Virus record (IMG/VR): IMGVR_UViG_3300028883_000026
Location: 1 to 34,070 of that record
Direction: 5' to 3' (one strand)
DNA: 34,070 nucleotides
Source of the DNA: a virus
The translations under genes and the position numbers were made by a program. Shown piece after piece: positions 8,331 to 16,387 of this stretch (within the stretch, counting starts at the first letter, position 1; each line of letters starts with the position of its first letter). The notes under the pieces were generated by a model. That model searched no databases. It had not been told where the DNA came from and saw only the letters and a program-made list of their open reading frames with translations.

Positions 8331-8983
8331 TGAACATTGACTCCCATAATTGTATACACACCATCGTCATAATGAACGTGCTGTGCTGAAATCTTTACAC
8401 TTCCATGTGTAATAACGCATCCATTCATAACTAATCCCTCTGGAAGCGCTAACATCACTTTGTAGGTGTTGTGTGACGCATCATAAGAGGTGCGAGCAGG
8501 AATGAAACCACCATCAATGGCAGTAGCACCCACCGCATGAACATAAGCAGGTAGATCGCGTGCTATGTCAATGTTATCAGGAGTTGCGTTGACTCCCCAT
8601 CCACTTCCTGTATCCTCGTAAGACGCAGAAGTTGTTTTTGAAATTGTTACGCGAGCATTACACTCAACTACTTCAAGCGGTAGGTTAAGATCCTTCTTAG
8701 ACACAAACAATGCTTGATCAGTTTCTCGGTTAATCATGTAATCACCGCACTGAATGTCGAATAGATCTTCGAGGCGGCCATCAACCCACAATTTACGCTT
8801 TGAATCATCACCATTCGAGTTGTATGAGTTGTCATTGGAAACTGAGACGTATTTTGTGTCAAGATAGTTCGCATCGGTAAGACGAAGAACAAAAGGGTCT
8901 GGGCGGAAGATTTCAAACTCCTCGCCTAGTTTCTTTGCCACTTTACCGTACGCTTTGTATAGCTTTTTCTGTACTCGATGCAT
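8327..8983 (-). CDS. Probable head closure or minor virion protein
   Basis: This 218-aa protein is not recognised by motif. It begins with a basic helix (VQKKLYKAYGKVAKKLGEEF), continues with strand-rich sequence containing LTDANYLDTKYVSVS, and has a GDYMINRETDQALFVSKKDL segment like the small beta-barrel of head-closure or stopper proteins, which often state that a value is set and carried by the subunit. Its place next to tail completion and terminator genes supports a head-tail joining role. The upstream region has AAAGG and a variant of the gap motif (GTAAATAC at about 8990-8997). Confidence 0.45.
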   Translation of the reverse strand: MHRVQKKLYKAYGKVAKKLGEEFEIFRPDPFVLRLTDANYLDTKYVSVSNDNSYNSNGDDSKRKLWVDGRLEDLFDIQCGDYMINRETDQALFVSKKDLNLPLEVVECNARVTISKTTSASYEDTGSGWGVNATPDNIDIARDLPAYVHAVGATAIDGGFIPARTSYDASHNTYKVMLALPEGLVMNGCVITHGSVKISAQHVHYDDGVYTIMGVNVQ

Positions 8984-9008
8984 TGTAGTATTTACCTTTA
9001 CTTTTCAT

Positions 9009-9500
9009 TCATTCCGTTTTGTAAACTTTTTGTGTTCTTCGCAGTTGTTCGGCACGTATGTCTTCAACTACCTTTTCCAGTGCCCTCAGTTTCTCAGATG
9101 TTCTTACATTATTTTGGTTGTGCTCAAGCATCCAATCGTCTTGCTTGATCGCATTGTCTTCAAGGTCTTCTACCCTTTGTATTACAGTGTGCGGGTGTCC
9201 ATCCTTTATGTGCTCTGCAAGATTTTCCTCAACAGCGGTCAACGGTTGGTAAACGACAAGTCCTGCTACAATAAGAATGACGCCTGACCATGCTGCGTAA
9301 TTCCCCCAATTTGTTCTTGAGTTCTGCGTAACTGTGTCAATCAATCTGTCGATGTTTGAAGACATGTTGGTTATTGAGCTTTCCAATCTTGCTTGGTTGG
9401 TGGCGATTCCTTCAACAACACCTTCAAGACGGTCAAGACGAGCCTCATGCCTGGCATGCTTTGAATCATCACTTCGTCTTTCAAGTCGTTCTTCACTCAT
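9009..9500 (-). CDS. Coiled-coil membrane protein, possible spanin or lysis accessory
   Basis: This 163-aa protein has an N-terminal charged coiled coil (about 1-60), one clear transmembrane segment (68-87, YAAWSGVILIVAGLVVYQPL) and a second coiled coil (91-155). Phage proteins with this layout near holin genes include XhlA-like haemolysin proteins and inner-membrane spanins. The gene overlaps the small two-helix membrane protein by eight bases. Together they look like a lysis cassette, but no endolysin lies beside them. Another possibility is a structural or exclusion protein. Confidence 0.45.
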   Translation of the reverse strand: MSEERLERRSDDSKHARHEARLDRLEGVVEGIATNQARLESSITNMSSNIDRLIDTVTQNSRTNWGNYAAWSGVILIVAGLVVYQPLTAVEENLAEHIKDGHPHTVIQRVEDLEDNAIKQDDWMLEHNQNNVRTSEKLRALEKVVEDIRAEQLRRTQKVYKTE

Positions 9501-9714
9501 CCTTAACCAATACCTTTTTCAATGTTCTGTTTCCAATTACTACTGCTCCAAATAAAGCCCACAGCATGTAATCGACTTCTGTCTTTCCTTGATAGATCAC
9601 CCACACGAACGACCAGCACATAATGGCGTACCCTGTCTGCGACCAGAATTTTGTGTGACTCAATGTCTGAGTCTTCTGGTCGATAAACAGGAAATTGTAC
9701 AGCCACTTAAACAT
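9493..9714 (-). CDS. Small membrane protein, holin candidate
   Basis: This 73-aa protein has two hydrophobic segments (about 27-41 and 50-63) separated by a short charged loop, and ends in a basic/acidic tail. An N-terminal amphipathic stretch (MFKWLYNFLFI) precedes them. Size and topology fit class II holins. It is coupled to its neighbours: TAATG overlap upstream and an eight-base overlap with the coiled-coil membrane protein downstream. No sequence motif proves the assignment. Confidence 0.45.
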   Translation of the reverse strand: MFKWLYNFLFIDQKTQTLSHTKFWSQTGYAIMCWSFVWVIYQGKTEVDYMLWALFGAVVIGNRTLKKVLVKDE

Positions 9715-9998
9715 TATGCGTCTATTGCGTTCTCAAATCCTGGTTGTGTTTTCAGCCAGGTGTAGAGGTCTGCTTTGGATAGTGATGATGATTCATCAAA
9801 TGGACCTTCAAGGTGCAACCTATCAATTGGTTCTTTTCCAGCGTCTCTGGTTTCTGCAGTAGCATACACCTCGAGGTCGACAGCTATACTGTTGTTTGAA
9901 TCGTTTGGTGGAGTAAAAACTTCCACATGAAAGATTCGAAGGTATGCAGTGTTGAAATCAACTCCATACGTTGAGCTGACTGTCATTTGTAGTGCCAT
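9714..9998 (-). CDS. Small virion-associated protein of unknown function
   Basis: This 94-aa acidic protein is not recognised. The first half is strand-rich (AYLRIFHVEVFTPP, VDLEVYATAETRDAG); the second half looks helical and ends WLKTQPGFENAID. It follows the fibre block with AGGAGA upstream of the start and precedes the putative holin. It may be a fibre accessory or chaperone, which is only a guess from position. Confidence 0.6.
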   Translation of the reverse strand: MALQMTVSSTYGVDFNTAYLRIFHVEVFTPPNDSNNSIAVDLEVYATAETRDAGKEPIDRLHLEGPFDESSSLSKADLYTWLKTQPGFENAIDA

Positions 9999-10011
9999 TA
10001 TTATTCTCCTA

Positions 10012-11880
10012 TTAAGAACTTGTTACGGTTTCCCAAGAACTGCCATTATAGAACTTGAGTTTATTGTTTGTGCTATCATAGATCAAGCCACCTGTGACAC
10101 CAGTAGGTTCACTACCCGATGCATACGATGGGATAACGTATTGGGCATCACTACCACCGATGTATAGTTGCCCTTCGAATCCCGAACGAATTGTTACGGG
10201 ACCACCAGCCTGGGTCTTGCGCGCTTGAAGAATAATACAAGTATTTGCGAAATCGTTTGAACTTGCACTTCTGCCAATTACTACGGATTCGTATGCATTT
10301 GAGAAAGCGTAGTAACCATTGACGACAGAGTAGTCGCCGGTACTTCCCAGGCCTGAAGCACGGCCCACTGCTATACCACCAGTAGCGCTGGAACCGATCA
10401 AGGCGTCAGCTCCAACAACTATGCTATAGTTACTTTGAACTGTCATGTTGCGCCCAATTCCTACACAACCTGTCGCTCCACAAGAGGAGTTCATTCCACC
10501 AATGATAACTGAGTTTGTACCTGAACATGAGTTACCGTTATTTGAAATGTTGATTGAGTTTGAACCTGAGGTCTGTGCATAAATTCCGATCGAGATTGAT
10601 TGCGTGTTTGACGCTTTCGCATACTTACCAATACCAATCGAGGACCCGCCGGTAGCCTCCGAATCTTCCCCTATAGCGAGAGAGTCGGAACCCGTAGCGA
10701 CTGGCAACGTTCCGTTGTAGTTTTCAGCAAAATAGTCTTCGCCTCCACCACCGCCTCCGGAAACTTCTTCCCAAGCAGCATTACCTGCACCGTCCGCAGT
10801 AAGGACGTAACCGTCAGTTGCAGATTGAGAATCAATGTCACCTGCCTGAACAGAAGTCAAATAAGAACCCAAGTCAGAAATGTCCGCTTCCGTCAGAGCA
10901 CGACTTTCCCAATCAACTCCATCTGCAACGAGAACGTTGCGGTTTGTAGGCGTGCTTGTGTTTACATCACTGAGGTCAGAAAGTTGTGATGCGCCTCCAC
11001 CGCTTGCAGCTTCCCAAGCAGCATTACCTGCACCGTCCGCAGTCAGAACATAACCATCGGTTACGCCAGTTGCATCAATTGTCGTTCCTTCATGAACGTG
11101 TGATGCGGCTGCATAAGAACCAAGATCACTTATCTGGCTTTCTGTAATTGACAGAGCTGCCTGATGTGCAGTAACATCACCTTCGGTTACTGTGTAGTCA
11201 GAAATCCAAGTACTATCAGTAATGTCTGCCATGACATGGGTATGACTTGATGCGGCCTTACCATCCAAAGCAGATTGTAGGTCTGTCTGATTACTCAGCG
11301 TTCCAGTAACATCACCCCAAGCGACACCAGTAATGTAAGAACCAAGATCACTGATCTGGCTTTCTGTAATGCTCAGAGCGCCCTGGTGTGCTGTTACATC
11401 GCCTTCTGTTACGGTGTAATCGGAGATCCAAGTTGAATCTGTGATGTCCGCCATCACATGAGTGTGAGAGGTAGGAGCATCACCTACTTTTGCAACCTCA
11501 GTTCCACCAATAAGAACCTTACCGGTTCCTTTCGGTTGGATGTCAATGTCTACGTTTGTGTCAGTTCCAGCAGCGGCGATGATCAAGTCATTACCAGTTG
11601 CACTGTTTGTGACATGAACGTAGTTGACAGCACTCGCTACACCCTCTGTAACCAAAACAAGTTCCCCGTTTCCGGTAATACCTACTTGTTCGTTGGTCGG
11701 CGAGTAAATTCCTGTGTTGTTGTCATCTGAAAAGCGAACAGATGGTTCGCTCTTCGTTCCATCAGGCAGCAGAACACCGTTATTAATCGTTACGATTTCG
11801 GTTGCGCCTGGATCAAGCTCAATGCCCGCCCCATCGCCTGCGCTGATGATGTTCGTTGTTGTATTAAAATCAAGAGCCAT
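10012..11880 (-). CDS. Fibre protein with repeats, beta-roll adhesin head and fibre tip domain
   Basis: I place the start at ATG 11880, which overlaps the upstream stop by one base (TAATG) and has GGAGAA before it, giving 622 aa. An N-terminal part resembles beta-helical fibre stems (VRFSDDNNTGIYSP near 50-65). Two copies of a 45-residue repeat follow, then two copies of DGYVLTADGAGNAAWE. Residues about 400-540 hold at least eight 14-residue units of the type S-x-x-I-G/V-x-x-A, as in the left-handed parallel beta-roll of YadA-like adhesin heads. The C-terminus has GLIYDSTNNKLKFYNGSSW, a common fibre tip module. It shares the 45-residue repeat with the gene at 12359-13732. A trimeric receptor-binding fibre is likely. 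It lies inside the head gene block, so it may decorate the capsid. Confidence 0.75.
   Translation of the reverse strand: MALDFNTTTNIISAGDGAGIELDPGATEIVTINNGVLLPDGTKSEPSVRFSDDNNTGIYSPTNEQVGITGNGELVLVTEGVASAVNYVHVTNSATGNDLIIAAAGTDTNVDIDIQPKGTGKVLIGGTEVAKVGDAPTSHTHVMADITDSTWISDYTVTEGDVTAHQGALSITESQISDLGSYITGVAWGDVTGTLSNQTDLQSALDGKAASSHTHVMADITDSTWISDYTVTEGDVTAHQAALSITESQISDLGSYAAASHVHEGTTIDATGVTDGYVLTADGAGNAAWEAASGGGASQLSDLSDVNTSTPTNRNVLVADGVDWESRALTEADISDLGSYLTSVQAGDIDSQSATDGYVLTADGAGNAAWEEVSGGGGGGEDYFAENYNGTLPVATGSDSLAIGEDSEATGGSSIGIGKYAKASNTQSISIGIYAQTSGSNSINISNNGNSCSGTNSVIIGGMNSSCGATGCVGIGRNMTVQSNYSIVVGADALIGSSATGGIAVGRASGLGSTGDYSVVNGYYAFSNAYESVVIGRSASSNDFANTCIILQARKTQAGGPVTIRSGFEGQLYIGGSDAQYVIPSYASGSEPTGVTGGLIYDSTNNKLKFYNGSSWETVTSS
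11113..11469 (-). repeat. Two 45-residue protein repeats in the 622-aa fibre
   Basis: Units at 11335-11469 and 11113-11247 encode nearly the same residues, from SHTHVMADITDSTW to ISDLGSY. They are separated by a linker encoding AWGDVTGTLSNQTDLQSALD. Two more units lie in the 457-aa fibre gene. The protein is almost unchanged while the DNA differs at many third codon positions. Confidence 0.9.
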
Positions 11881-12359
11881 TAAAATTTCTCCGTTATTGC
11901 GGTCCAATCAATTGTATGAGCCGCTTCGCCCGTTACTGTGACCGTCGCATTTCCTCCACTCACACCCGCAGAAATGTCCCAACCAGCTGCTCCCGTGTCG
12001 TGTCCGGTATCACTCGCAACCCCGCCAACCAGCGATGCGGTTCCACCTACGTTCTTAACACAGAATCTCATGTTGCGCCAGTACGTATCATCTGTAGCAT
12101 CTTCATGTCCACGAACTCGTACTTGTATGACGCGTTCTTCACCGCTCGGAATTGCAATAGTCGCAAGAACCGTTGGTGTAGCATCTGTTGTTTGATCCGA
12201 ATCATTCTGTTGGTTGGTATCACTTACCTTCACACCACCAGTTGTCGAACCATCACCAACCCAAATCTCTTTAAGGTCGGTTGTGTAAATTACTTCACCT
12301 TCATTGAAGATGACTGTTTGTCTTTCGGCGTCAGTGCCTCGGCGTATTTGTAAAGCCAT
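11880..12359 (-). CDS. Fibre-associated protein with Mtd-type N-terminal domain
   Basis: I use ATG 12359 (159 aa), which overlaps the previous stop by one base. An upstream TTG at 12377 is possible but less likely. Residues 1-45 match the N-terminal domain of major tropism determinant and T7-like fibre proteins: a short IRRGT turn, FNEGEVIYTTDLKEIWVGDG, then a Gly-Gly turn. This module usually anchors or trimerises receptor-binding proteins. The remaining part is a beta-sandwich-like region with Thr/Gly-rich loops. It lies between two repeat fibres that share a module, and all three are translationally coupled, which suggests one fibre complex. No reverse transcriptase or variable repeat is present. 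Confidence 0.7.
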   Translation of the reverse strand: MALQIRRGTDAERQTVIFNEGEVIYTTDLKEIWVGDGSTTGGVKVSDTNQQNDSDQTTDATPTVLATIAIPSGEERVIQVRVRGHEDATDDTYWRNMRFCVKNVGGTASLVGGVASDTGHDTGAAGWDISAGVSGGNATVTVTGEAAHTIDWTAITEKF

Positions 12360-13732
12360 TATACGAAACTCCCACAATCCATAGTTGCGTTATTTGGCGA
12401 AGCTATTGTGCCCAAATCAATGTCCACTCCTGGACCTGTTGGACCGCCTGCTCCTGTGTTAACGACCCAAGAACCATTTTTTGAAACGTATTCGTTTCCA
12501 TCAGATGGTGCGTGTGCAATGAATGCGGAGTCGTTTGTTAAAGTTGAAATGTTATCACTTGGCTGAACCGCACTGTCTGCCAAAGCACCTTGTGCTGTGG
12601 TTGCGTAATCGCCGTCATGATTATGTGTCGCATCAGATTTTGCATCCAATGCTCCTTGTAAATCTGTTTGATTTGAAAGAGTTCCTGTTACATCACCCCA
12701 AGCAATACCTGTGATGTAAGAGCCCAAGTCTGAAATCTGGCTTTCTGTGATCGTCAGAGCAGCCTGATGTGCGGTGACATCACCTTCCGTAACCGTATAA
12801 TCACTGATCCATGTAGAATCTGTGATGTCAGCCATAACATGAGTGTGACTCTGTGCTGCAACGTTTACGCCTATGTCAGCGTCTTTCAGAATAGTTGCGT
12901 CAGCAGGTTCGTATACGCCTGAGTGATCATGCCCTGTATCAGACTTACCATCCAACGCGGATTGAAGATCAGTTTGGTCAGACAGTGTTCCAGTAATGTT
13001 GCCCCATACAGCGCTGTTTGGTGCGTCAATAAACTCGATTGCATCTTCTGCAACGTTTACTGCAAGAACCTTTCCGCCTTGTGATGTGAAGTTCGCAGGA
13101 GTGTCAGTCAATTCAACAAATGTTGTAGCACCGCCACCACCGGTTGTAACAAGCGCCCATGCACCATCTTTACGCAGGTACTCATTGCCGTCAGAAGGGG
13201 CATCTGTCAAATAAGAACCAAGATCGCTAATTTGCGATTCGGTGATTGTTAATGCGCTTTGATGTGCTGTTACATCACCTTCAGTTACGGTGTAATCAGA
13301 AATCCATGTAGAATCTGTGATGTCTGCCATCACATGAGTGTGACTCAATGCAGCGTAATCACTGTCATGGTTGTGAGTTGTATCGCTCTTTCCATCTAAT
13401 GCGGACTGAAGATCAGTTTGATTTGAAAGAGTTCCAGTAATGTTACCCCACACCGCATCATCACCTGAGTCAGTTCCGTTTACCCAAGCAACTCCGTTCC
13501 ACTTCAACACTTCTCCACTTGATGGAGTTGTGATAGTGACATCATTAATGTCGTTAAGGCTGTTTACGGATGCGGAAGTATCACTCCACTCAGTATCAAA
13601 GTCAGAATCGGACGTCTTTTTTAGGAACTGTCCTGTCGTTCCACCTACTGGAACGCCTTGTCCTGATGGACCTGCAACGCCAGTTTCGATTATTACTGTG
13701 TTGTCTTCTGTGTTAATCGTTACATTACTCAT
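12359..13732 (-). CDS. Repeat-rich fibre protein
   Basis: This 457-aa protein has GPSGQGVPVGGTTGQFL near the start, a frequent N-terminal fibre module. It then alternates WGNITGTLSNQTDLQSALDG linkers with two copies of the 45-residue repeat seen in the next fibre gene. A duplicated APSDGNEYLRKDGAW / APSDGNEYVSKNGSW module is also present. The C-terminus ends in a collagen-like GGPTGPG and a short strand pair. It overlaps the upstream gene by ATGA and the downstream gene by TAATG. The composition (Asp/Thr/Ser/Gly rich, few Lys) is that of a fibrous trimer. Its receptor is unknown. Confidence 0.75.
   Translation of the reverse strand: MSNVTINTEDNTVIIETGVAGPSGQGVPVGGTTGQFLKKTSDSDFDTEWSDTSASVNSLNDINDVTITTPSSGEVLKWNGVAWVNGTDSGDDAVWGNITGTLSNQTDLQSALDGKSDTTHNHDSDYAALSHTHVMADITDSTWISDYTVTEGDVTAHQSALTITESQISDLGSYLTDAPSDGNEYLRKDGAWALVTTGGGGATTFVELTDTPANFTSQGGKVLAVNVAEDAIEFIDAPNSAVWGNITGTLSDQTDLQSALDGKSDTGHDHSGVYEPADATILKDADIGVNVAAQSHTHVMADITDSTWISDYTVTEGDVTAHQAALTITESQISDLGSYITGIAWGDVTGTLSNQTDLQGALDAKSDATHNHDGDYATTAQGALADSAVQPSDNISTLTNDSAFIAHAPSDGNEYVSKNGSWVVNTGAGGPTGPGVDIDLGTIASPNNATMDCGSFV
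12716..13345 (-). repeat. Two 45-residue protein repeats in the 457-aa fibre
   Basis: Units at 13211-13345 and 12716-12850 encode nearly the same residues, with only one Ser/Ala change and different third codon positions at several sites. They match the two units in the 622-aa fibre gene, so four copies exist across two genes. Confidence 0.9.
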
Positions 13733-14100
13733 GATGTCACCTGCGCTTGCATGTTAATCGATGTGTACCATACGGTTTTAACCGTACCGTCTGTATACGT
13801 CGCTTGAACATCCGTGAGAAAAGTTGTAATGCGTTTCCCTCTTCGTGGTGGAAGTTCCGCCGTTTGTTCTGGGGTAAGGGAAAGTGTGAAAGCACCATTT
13901 GCAGCATCAGTTTTTGTGACGGTCCAGTTTACAAGAACGTCCTGGGAGTATTCTTTCTTGATGCCTGCGGCTAAATCTATGTTTGTGATGTCTACTGGGT
14001 TTCCGTCTGATCCGTTCCATACACAGTCAAGAGACCATGTATCGCCATGAACGAATGTATCGGGAAACGCATCACCATTTTGAATGGTATGTGTTGCCAT
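13729..14100 (-). CDS. Beta-sandwich adaptor, BppU N-terminal-like
   Basis: This 123-aa protein looks like the small Ig/BppU-N type domain that phages use to join fibres to the particle: GDTWSLDCVWNGSDGNPVDI near residue 20, IKKEYSQDVLVNW, then GAFTLSLTPEQTAELPPRRG and a TDVQATYTDGTVKTVW strand. GGGAG lies upstream of the start. It opens a four-gene coupled fibre block placed directly after the head-tail connector gene. I infer that it is the adaptor between the fibres and the virion. Confidence 0.55.
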   Translation of the reverse strand: MATHTIQNGDAFPDTFVHGDTWSLDCVWNGSDGNPVDITNIDLAAGIKKEYSQDVLVNWTVTKTDAANGAFTLSLTPEQTAELPPRRGKRITTFLTDVQATYTDGTVKTVWYTSINMQAQVTS

Positions 14101-14131
14101 AAGTTAACTCCCAAATTGTGCTTGCTAAAAC

Positions 14132-14138
14132 TATTTAT
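14132..14138 (-). promoter_or_regulatory. ATAAATA gap motif
   Basis: GATAAATAG lies three to eleven bases past the TAA stop of the connector gene, before the fibre block. It is one of eight gap copies of this heptamer. Function unknown. Confidence 0.4.
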
Positions 14139-14141
14139 CGT

Positions 14142-14663
14142 TTAACGGATCATTATGCCCGCAGTGTTTCTTAACCAAACACCTAGCCCCATTGCTCTCA
14201 ACTCACGCTGAACAGCATTAGGCAAGCCATCTGCTTTTGCGCCTTTCTTGAACTTGTAGCTCAGAGGACCAACACCATACGATTCAATGTATTGTGCGTC
14301 ATGCAGTTCATACTCAGTAACAATCCCTTCTTCGTCACGTTCCAAGTAGAATAGAGCCATTTCACAAGTGGCGTTTATTAGTTCTTGCGGAATTACGTTC
14401 GAATCGTAAACGTATCCGTCTTTATCGTAGATGACTTCTCGAGGAAATTGTAATGCTTGTGATTGTGCTGTCTTTCTACCACCAAAACGTTCCGCATTAA
14501 TGCGTCGAGTGGCCATAGCAAGTGCACTTTCCTTATCAGAAGTGGATAACGCATCCCAAGCATCTGTGCTTAGGCGTGCATCCATGTAATCATCTGCTTG
14601 TTCGACAGTGCAGTAAGAGTTTGAATCTTCCCCACCTATCGTTGCGTCAAAGGTAAATGCCAT
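14142..14663 (-). CDS. Head-tail connector (adaptor), DnaT-like family
   Basis: This 173-aa protein resembles the family labelled putative DnaT-like, which is found directly after capsid genes and acts as a head-tail adaptor. It begins with a strand-turn (FDATIGGEDSNSYCTVEQAD), then YMDARLSTDAWDALSTSDK, a SALAMATRRINAERFGG helix and LQFPRE. The AAGGAGCACGAA leader gives a good ribosome site. It sits after a terminator-like hairpin that follows the capsid gene. Confidence 0.75.
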   Translation of the reverse strand: MAFTFDATIGGEDSNSYCTVEQADDYMDARLSTDAWDALSTSDKESALAMATRRINAERFGGRKTAQSQALQFPREVIYDKDGYVYDSNVIPQELINATCEMALFYLERDEEGIVTEYELHDAQYIESYGVGPLSYKFKKGAKADGLPNAVQRELRAMGLGVWLRNTAGIMIR

Positions 14664-14675
14664 TTCGTGCTCCTT

Positions 14676-14716
14676 AAAAAGAAAAAGGGGGCGGATGTTT
14701 CCACCCAGCCCCCTTT
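14676..14716 (-). terminator. Intrinsic terminator-like hairpin after the capsid gene
   Basis: On the transcribed strand a stem AAAGGGGGC / GCCCCCTTT (14716-14708 with 14692-14684) encloses a 15-base loop and is followed by TTCTTTTT. It has a complete stem and U-tract. Downstream genes have no separate promoter that I can see, so it probably acts as a partial terminator that raises capsid mRNA over later genes. Confidence 0.8.
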
Positions 14717-14745
14717 AGTTCACAGTTCGTTAATCAAGGGATTGA

Positions 14746-15666
14746 TTAAGAACCTGGGTTTGTAGCAACGCTAGAACCAGTTACCAGCAACTGAGTTGCT
14801 GATGGCTCAATCAAACCGTACTTGAACACGCCGTACCAACCGACGTTGACGAAGCGACCCAGCTTGTCAAACGGACCAGTGATGCGGATTTCTGGCATCT
14901 GGCTCTCAGCAAGACCGAAAGCGTTGAAGCCGATGAAAGACGAAATGTAATCATCTGGCTCAGCAGGCGAACCTGTGCCGTTTTCAGTTACTGAACAGTC
15001 GTTGTTGCGAACGATGCGGAAGCCTTTGTACATGCCAACTTCGTTCATCAGAACAGGAAGTTCGTTGTTGTACTTGTTAACATCTTCCCAAGAACCAGCT
15101 GAAGAACCTTCACGTAGATCGTGAATAACGTCGTCGTGCATGATTGCAACGTAAGTGCCAGTTGCGCTGTGCTTAGGCACGTTAGCACGAGCCAGTTTGT
15201 TGTAAACCTGGTTCAGAGCGGTTGGGGTGATGATAGCACCAGCTTTGTCGGTAGAGTTGCTTGAACCTTCAACAGCAGCGATAGCTAGCTTGTTGCGAGT
15301 TGTTGCCATGTTCTGACCGATCAGCTGCATAGCAGCCATAGCGTCACGACCACCGGACTGAAGAACAGCAAGGTTGGTCAGAGACACAACGTTACCATAC
15401 TCAACTGGGGTGAAGGAGATCGCAGAATCGCTCATCTGCTCAGAATCAACTTCTTCACGCTCATTCAGTGGGGTTTCGCCATTTGCGAGCTGTGGGTAGC
15501 GAGCGAAAGAAACGCTCTTTGCGTTCATGTCATAGTTCCACTCTGCAAGAGCGTCCATGACGTTTGCCTGACGGTATGCCAGGATAAATTGTGTTTTCAG
15601 TTCCTCAGTGATGCGAACATCATCCAGTTGTACGGAACCTGTTAGTCCTACGTAAAAATCAGCCAT
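14746..15666 (-). CDS. Major capsid protein, N4gp56/HK97-fold type
   Basis: This 306-aa protein follows the scaffold gene and has the features of the N4gp56-like branch of HK97-fold capsid proteins. These include an N-terminal segment with WNYDMNAKSVSFARYP, a helix with NMATTRNKLAIAAVEGSS, the YVAIMHDDVIHDLRE segment, MYKGFRIVRNN, FIGFNAFGLAESQMPEIR and a C-terminal GRFVNVGWYGVFKYGLIEP. The protein starts directly with the fold and carries no long N-terminal delta domain, which fits a separate scaffold. GGAGAA lies upstream of the start. A strong hairpin with a T-run follows the stop. Confidence 0.88.
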   Translation of the reverse strand: MADFYVGLTGSVQLDDVRITEELKTQFILAYRQANVMDALAEWNYDMNAKSVSFARYPQLANGETPLNEREEVDSEQMSDSAISFTPVEYGNVVSLTNLAVLQSGGRDAMAAMQLIGQNMATTRNKLAIAAVEGSSNSTDKAGAIITPTALNQVYNKLARANVPKHSATGTYVAIMHDDVIHDLREGSSAGSWEDVNKYNNELPVLMNEVGMYKGFRIVRNNDCSVTENGTGSPAEPDDYISSFIGFNAFGLAESQMPEIRITGPFDKLGRFVNVGWYGVFKYGLIEPSATQLLVTGSSVATNPGS

Positions 15667-15682
15667 TGTAGCCTTCTCCTAA

Positions 15683-16348
15683 TTACTTAATGTTGTATTT
15701 TGCTTTCAGAGCGGCGAAGTCGTTAAACGTTGCGCGCGGATTCTGTTGCAATTTCTTTAGTTCATCAAGGTACCCGCCACTACTTTTGCCCTCTCCAGGA
15801 CGTTTTGTGTCAGGTATCTGTGGCTTTTCGCCGAAAAGCACTTTGTGCTTCTCCTTCACTTCGGTGATGGCATCCACCACAGATTCAGGCTTCAGTGTTC
15901 CCTCATCATCAAAAACCAGCTTATCGCGGTTGATTAGAGGCAACGCTGTTTCAACAGCAACTGCTCCAGCCTTCGTTAGTTCGGAAGTTAAGGCAGCGTC
16001 CGCCGCTGTGTTCCGAATTTTCGTCTGAAGCGAATTGTTCTTTTCCAATTCAGCCTCGTACAGTTCTTTGTACTTTCCTTGTTCCTTCTTCTGGTCTTCG
16101 TCCGCCTTATTTGCAGCGTCTTCTAACTTCCGAAGCTTCCCTTTAACCTCATCGCGACTCGACTTGATGTCATTTACCACATCATGGAGTCGTTGAATTT
16201 CGGCAAGTGCATCCTCAACAGTACTGTACTTTGCTTCTCCTGAATCTTTTTCACCTGCAGGAACATCCGTTCCGCTAGTTGTGTCTTTATTATCAGTTGT
16301 TTCTTGTGTGCCGTTTTCGTCTGGCTTGACGTTTTCTGGATTAGGCAT
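15683..16348 (-). CDS. Capsid scaffolding protein
   Basis: This 221-aa highly charged protein has a disordered acidic start (1-40), a long coiled coil (about 42-115) and a helical C-terminus with GYLDELKKLQQNPRATFNDF and a basic end. This is the layout of scaffold proteins (GP20/DUF4355 type), whose basic C-terminal helices bind the capsid protein. It lies between portal and capsid genes, the standard place. AAGGAGGT lies before the start, the strongest ribosome site in the region, fitting a protein needed in large amounts. No protease domain is seen. Confidence 0.85.
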   Translation of the reverse strand: MPNPENVKPDENGTQETTDNKDTTSGTDVPAGEKDSGEAKYSTVEDALAEIQRLHDVVNDIKSSRDEVKGKLRKLEDAANKADEDQKKEQGKYKELYEAELEKNNSLQTKIRNTAADAALTSELTKAGAVAVETALPLINRDKLVFDDEGTLKPESVVDAITEVKEKHKVLFGEKPQIPDTKRPGEGKSSGGYLDELKKLQQNPRATFNDFAALKAKYNIK

Positions 16349-16387
16349 CCACCTACCTCCTTCAGGGCATCCACCCTTCTATAAGTT

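Noticed and set aside
11880-12359. Diversity-generating retroelement suggested by the Mtd-type domain
   Set aside because: There is no reverse transcriptase and no template or variable repeat pair, and only the N-terminal anchoring module is Mtd-like.
12360-12377. TTG start for the Mtd-type protein
   Set aside because: The ATG at 12359 gives the usual N-terminus of the family and the TAATG overlap seen at many other junctions.
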